A DNA stretch of 20,200 nucleotides from a virus. Both the position numbers and the translations under genes were made by a program. The stretch is taken from the IMG/VR virus record IMGVR_UViG_3300009159_000427, positions 1-20,200 of that record; one strand, given 5' to 3'. This document shows positions 17,389 through 20,200 of this stretch, piece by piece (the first letter of the stretch is position 1; each line of letters begins with the position of its first letter). The notes below the pieces were generated by a model, which was given only the letters and a program-made list of their open reading frames with translations, had not been told where the DNA came from and did no database searches.

Positions 17389-18417
17389 TTAGAAAGGAAT
17401 ATTACCGCCGTTATTGACATATGCGTCAAGATTAAATCCTCTTTGACTACTTTTACTATACACAGGCTGGCAAGTAATTTGTATGGTGCTTAATCTAGGT
17501 ATAGATGCTCCGGCTGCAAGTATATAGTGAACATCATCTTTAAAATCAACCTGAAAAGATTTTATCACCACAGGAATATATTTTAATACTGCACCATACC
17601 CAGACAAGGTACAAATAGGAGGAGGATTTCCTTGTGGAGAACTGTTCCCATAAAACATTTTGGTAAGACCACGACCTAGAGCAATGGTACGCAACCAATC
17701 TCGAGCATCCTCTTCGGTTTCAACCGGAAACTCTCCGCTGATTGAAATATCTTCCGAAGTGCTGTTTTTATAAACAGCATGAGGAAAATTTGCATGAACC
17801 AGTTCTTGATTGTTATAATTTGCTTTGTTTGATAGACTGAAAGAAGGCGTTGTTGGAAAAATAATTTCACCAAACATTGAGTCAATTCTTATACGCCAGT
17901 CACCTTCGTTGCTGGGATATACCTGCACCACCGAAGCTTCTTCGCCTAGTGCTAGAGTGGCTGTGCTGGGAATATTTTTTGATCGGGCAGCACTGATCAA
18001 ATCAAGTCCTATACTTGCTAACGCAGCAGCAGTTGGTTGTCCTGCGCCGTTCAACAATCCGGTGGCTAATCCGGCAATGTTTCCTCCTGATGCAATATTG
18101 TCAATAACACCTTTGCCGGCTGTGGCAAAACTACCTGCGACTCCCGACAATGATGTCAAACCGTTTTGTGCAAGATTTTGCACGGTTCCGGATAAATTAC
18201 TAACACTAGATGAATTTAATTTGCCAGTGATACCATTCAAGCTGCTGCCAAAACCACCACTTAACCTATTGACAGTGGCATCTAGATTTTGTTTGTCAAA
18301 ATTTACACTAGGCATACTGAAATTACCAGCAGACTGATTTGCAGCATTGGCTAGATTACCTAGATTGCTGCTGATGTTTGAAGCTAGATTTTGTATTGGG
18401 TTTATAGACAATGGCAT
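17389..18417 (-). CDS. gp48: Tail-tube cap / baseplate protein gp48-like
   Basis: The 342-residue product is close to T4 gp48 (about 364), which with gp54 forms the platform on the hub from which the tail tube grows. Residues 1-145 are low-complexity, rich in Ser, Asn, Gly, Ala and Leu, with no charged core. Residues 155-342 form the conserved domain: VVQVYPSNEGDWRIRI, FPTTPSFSLSNKANYN, then ARDWLRTIALGRGLTKMFYG and PVVIKSFQVDFKDDVHYI. This is the tube-like fold shared by gp48 and gp54. No separate gp54 is present in the window. It is the first gene of the minus-strand block and has a late-promoter-like box 19 bases upstream. The Shine-Dalgarno is weak (CGGA). gp48 is preferred over gp54 because of the adjacent gp53 and the size. 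Confidence 0.82.
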   Translation of the reverse strand: MPLSINPIQNLASNISSNLGNLANAANQSAGNFSMPSVNFDKQNLDATVNRLSGGFGSSLNGITGKLNSSSVSNLSGTVQNLAQNGLTSLSGVAGSFATAGKGVIDNIASGGNIAGLATGLLNGAGQPTAAALASIGLDLISAARSKNIPSTATLALGEEASVVQVYPSNEGDWRIRIDSMFGEIIFPTTPSFSLSNKANYNNQELVHANFPHAVYKNSTSEDISISGEFPVETEEDARDWLRTIALGRGLTKMFYGNSSPQGNPPPICTLSGYGAVLKYIPVVIKSFQVDFKDDVHYILAAGASIPRLSTIQITCQPVYSKSSQRGFNLDAYVNNGGNIPF

Positions 18418-18436
18418 AATTAATATCCGTTTTGTC

Positions 18437-18444
18437 TATTTATT
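18437..18444 (-). promoter_or_regulatory. Late-promoter-like box upstream of gp48
   Basis: Read on the minus strand the box is AATAAATA (within GAATAAATAG), one base off T4 TATAAATA. It ends 19 bases before the gp48 ATG, nearly the same spacing as the box before gp6. It would drive the whole structural block from gp48 downward. It lies in the 71-base divergent region shared with the gp55 promoter. Confidence 0.5.
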
Positions 18445-18456
18445 CTTTGTAAAATG

Positions 18457-18465
18457 TGCTATTAT
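18457..18465 (+). promoter_or_regulatory. Possible extended -10 promoter for gp55
   Basis: TGCTATTAT fits an extended -10 element (TGnTATAAT with one mismatch). It ends 23 bases before the gp55 ATG, so a start near 18472 would leave a short leader containing AAAGGA (18473-18478). No convincing -35 box is visible. This would let host RNA polymerase transcribe gp55 before the late phase. The AT-rich setting makes it tentative. Confidence 0.35.
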
Positions 18466-18488
18466 ATTACTAAAAGGAATAACATTTA

Positions 18489-19346
18489 ATGACCATTATT
18501 GCCCAGCCGCCCAAGATCAAATACCTTACCAACAAGGATTTGCTCCGAGAAATACATCTTAGTAAAAATACCTACTGTAGTTTTACTCTGCCCGAATACG
18601 GCGAATACGATCTTATTGTTGCTAATCTTGCAAAAATCAATGTGAGAACTGTGGCTGAAGCCAAAAGAAATAGAGCTGTAAAAATGGCAAAACAGGCTCA
18701 CGAAGCAGCCGTGATTGCAGGTGGTAAAAAAATATCCATTAAAGAATTTGAAGTAGACTATCGCAAGGTACAAAAGCAGGATTTGGTATTTCGTGTGATG
18801 ACTTTTGATCATATTCCGCTGGCGCCGGGGCGCAAAAAGACTCTGAAGAATACTGCTGACAGTCACGACAAAGTGAACTTTCCTCCTTTTCAGCATTGGA
18901 AGTTTGATGACAATGATAATTTAATCTGTGTAGGAAAAAGCCATTGGAAAGGCGGATTGCTTGATGGCGTTTTTAACAAAGAACATGGTCAAATGACCAA
19001 CAATCTAGCTCGTATGTTTATCAAACTCTGCGAAAGATATGCCACTCGAGGCAACGTTAGAGGATATACCTACAACGATGAAATGCGTGGACAGGCTATC
19101 CTACAACTGACTCAGATCGGTCTACAGTTTGATGAATCAAAATCAGACAATCCTTTTGCCTATTATACCGCTGCCGTTACTAACTCGTTTGTTAGAATCA
19201 TTAACATAGAAAAACGCAATCAAAATATTCGAGATGATATTCTAGAAATGAACGGAATGAATCCCAGCTGGACTCGACAGAATAGTGGAAACGGAGTCAG
19301 TGGTGCTGTAAGTACCAGTTCAGTAGATGGGAGTGATTGGGATTGA
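18489..19346 (+). CDS. gp55: Late-transcription sigma factor gp55-like, long form
   Basis: The 285-residue product ends in a gp55-type sigma core. Residues 166-250 contain HGQMTNNLARMFIKLCERYA, YNDEMRGQAILQLTQI and FDESKSDNPFAYYTAAV, then NSFVRIINIEKRNQNIRDD. This resembles sigma region 2, which binds the RNA polymerase clamp and melts promoter DNA. T4 gp55 has about 185 residues; here about 150 extra N-terminal residues precede the core, with KYLTNKDLLREIHLSKNTYC, a basic helix (AEAKRNRAVKMAKQ) and FPPFQHWKF. As I recall, other marine T4-like phages have this long form. The C-terminus is Ser/Gly-rich. Its product would direct host polymerase to TATAAATA-like late promoters, such as those before gp48 and gp6. 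Start: ATG with AAAGGA about ten bases upstream. It is transcribed away from the structural block and followed by gp47. Confidence 0.87.
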   Translation: MTIIAQPPKIKYLTNKDLLREIHLSKNTYCSFTLPEYGEYDLIVANLAKINVRTVAEAKRNRAVKMAKQAHEAAVIAGGKKISIKEFEVDYRKVQKQDLVFRVMTFDHIPLAPGRKKTLKNTADSHDKVNFPPFQHWKFDDNDNLICVGKSHWKGGLLDGVFNKEHGQMTNNLARMFIKLCERYATRGNVRGYTYNDEMRGQAILQLTQIGLQFDESKSDNPFAYYTAAVTNSFVRIINIEKRNQNIRDDILEMNGMNPSWTRQNSGNGVSGAVSTSSVDGSDWD

Positions 19347-19376
19347 CCTAGTTGTTGTAGATGTGTTACAATAACT

Positions 19377-19382
19377 AAGGAG
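19377..19382 (+). promoter_or_regulatory. Ribosome binding site of gp47
   Basis: AAGGAG lies five bases before the gp47 ATG at 19388 and is the strongest Shine-Dalgarno in the window. It fixes the start of gp47 and suggests good translation of this gene. The rest of the 41-base gp55-gp47 gap shows no hairpin, so the two genes are probably co-transcribed. Confidence 0.7.
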
Positions 19383-19387
19383 ATTCT

Positions 19388-20200
19388 ATGAACCTATTTA
19401 AAAAAGTAGCTTGTTTTACTGATATACATTTTGGCCTAAAAGGCGGCAGTCGCACACACAATCAAGATTGCGAAGATTTTGTTTCTTGGTTTTGTGATAC
19501 TGCTCGAGCACAGGGTTGCGAAACTGCAATCTTCCTAGGTGACTGGCACCATAATCGCAGTACTACAGATGTTAGTACCATGAATTATACTGTCAGCAAC
19601 TTAGAAAAACTGAGTCAATCATTTGAGAAAGTCTATTTCATTCTAGGCAATCACGATCTGTTCTACAAAGACAAACGTGAAATTAACTCCGTAGAGTTTA
19701 TGCGCCTGTTTCCTAATATTATTCCGATTAGGGAAACGCTAACTCTAGGCGATGTAACTATTATGCCTTGGCTAGTTGCCGATGAGTGGCGAGATATTCC
19801 TAACATCAAAAGCAGATATCTGTTTGGACATTTAGAATTGCCCAGCTTTTATATGAATGCCATGATACAGATGCCTGATCACGGAACTATTCAGTCTGGA
19901 CATTTTGTAAATCAGGAATATGTGTTTACAGGGCACTTTCACAAACGTCAACACAGTAGAAATATTCATTACATCGGCAATGCTTTTCCTCACAACTATG
20001 CAGATGCAGGTGACGACGATCGTGGTATGATGATGTTAGAGTGGGGAGGAGAACCTAAGTTCGAGTCTTGGCCCGGACAGCCTACCTTTAGAACATATAA
20101 ACTGAGTCAGATCATTGACAAACCAGATCAATTGCTACGAGAACGTATGCACTGTCGTGTGACTATTGATTTGCCTCTCAGTTTTGAAGAAGCCAATTTC
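19388..20200 (+). CDS. gp47: Recombination nuclease subunit gp47-like (Mre11/SbcD family), 3' end outside window
   Basis: The first 271 residues are present with no stop. All early phosphoesterase motifs of the Mre11/SbcD family are visible: FTDIHFG (10-16), FLGDWHHNR (49-57), LGNHDLFY (86-93), LFGHLEL (145-151) and FTGHFHKRQ (180-188), followed by YIGNAFPHNY. The Asp and His residues of these motifs hold the two metal ions. In T4, gp47 works with the ATPase gp46 to resect double-strand breaks for recombination-dependent replication and host DNA breakdown; gp46 would be expected downstream, beyond the window. The second motif is GDWHH where many family members have GDxxD/H, still compatible with metal binding. 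AAGGAG precedes the start. Assignment is confident. Confidence 0.92.
   Translation, partial: MNLFKKVACFTDIHFGLKGGSRTHNQDCEDFVSWFCDTARAQGCETAIFLGDWHHNRSTTDVSTMNYTVSNLEKLSQSFEKVYFILGNHDLFYKDKREINSVEFMRLFPNIIPIRETLTLGDVTIMPWLVADEWRDIPNIKSRYLFGHLELPSFYMNAMIQMPDHGTIQSGHFVNQEYVFTGHFHKRQHSRNIHYIGNAFPHNYADAGDDDRGMMMLEWGGEPKFESWPGQPTFRTYKLSQIIDKPDQLLRERMHCRVTIDLPLSFEEANF

Noticed and set aside
17825-18337. Plus-strand open frame of 170 codons opposite gp48
   Set aside because: It is the antisense reading of the Ser/Gly/Ala-rich gp48 N-terminus, whose base bias suppresses stops. No start signal is present.
18486-18896. Minus-strand open frame of 136 codons opposite gp55
   Set aside because: It overlaps a clear gp55 sigma gene, and its Cys/Phe/Ile-rich translation is typical of an antisense frame.
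19364-19372. TGTTACAAT as an extended -10 promoter for gp47
   Set aside because: The implied transcription start would fall inside the AAGGAG ribosome site, leaving an unusable leader. Co-transcription with gp55 is simpler.
1-20200. tRNA genes, CRISPR arrays, insertion sequences, attachment sites or defence genes
   Set aside because: No cloverleaf-like stretch, regularly spaced repeats, transposase motif or terminal inverted repeats were seen. Nearly all bases are in structural or replication genes.

Overview
The window looks like part of the genome of a T4-like contractile-tailed phage, most likely a marine one. It is AT-rich. It carries a run of recognisable T4-type baseplate genes on the minus strand and two T4-type transcription/recombination genes (gp55 late sigma factor and gp47 Mre11-like nuclease) on the plus strand. 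Several proteins read like those of marine T4-like phages (cyanophage or pelagiphage type): the long form of gp55, gp5 without a visible lysozyme insert, and a giant structural protein after gp6. No host gene, tRNA, integrase, insertion sequence or CRISPR array was seen, so the host is an inference only.

Layout. The minus strand runs from about 18417 down to position 1 as one tightly packed structural block: gp48-like tube cap, gp53-like wedge protein, a 633-residue probable hub protein, gp5-like hub/spike, gp25-like wedge/sheath initiator, gp6-like wedge protein, then a giant open frame of more than 3,224 residues that leaves the window. Gaps are 1 to 11 bases except for 46 bases between gp25 and gp6. 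That gap holds a palindrome with a T-rich tail and a late-promoter-like box. A 71-base divergent intergenic region (18418-18488) separates this block from the plus strand, where gp55 (complete) and gp47 (cut by the window end) lie 41 bases apart. There is no gene-free stretch above 300 bases.

How it fits together. gp5 and the hub protein would form the centre of the baseplate, with gp48 capping it to start the tail tube. gp53, gp25 and gp6 would build the wedges, and the giant protein, in the position of T4 gene 7, is probably a peripheral wedge or host-contact component. Two boxes resembling the T4 late promoter (GATAAATA and AATAAATA, against TATAAATA) lie 18-19 bases before the gp6 and gp48 starts. 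The gp55 encoded next door is the family that recognises such boxes. The window therefore holds both the late sigma factor and probable late targets.

The most unusual item is the giant protein. It contains at least six FG-GAP-type beta-propeller units, interrupted by short aromatic modules that resemble carbohydrate-binding folds.
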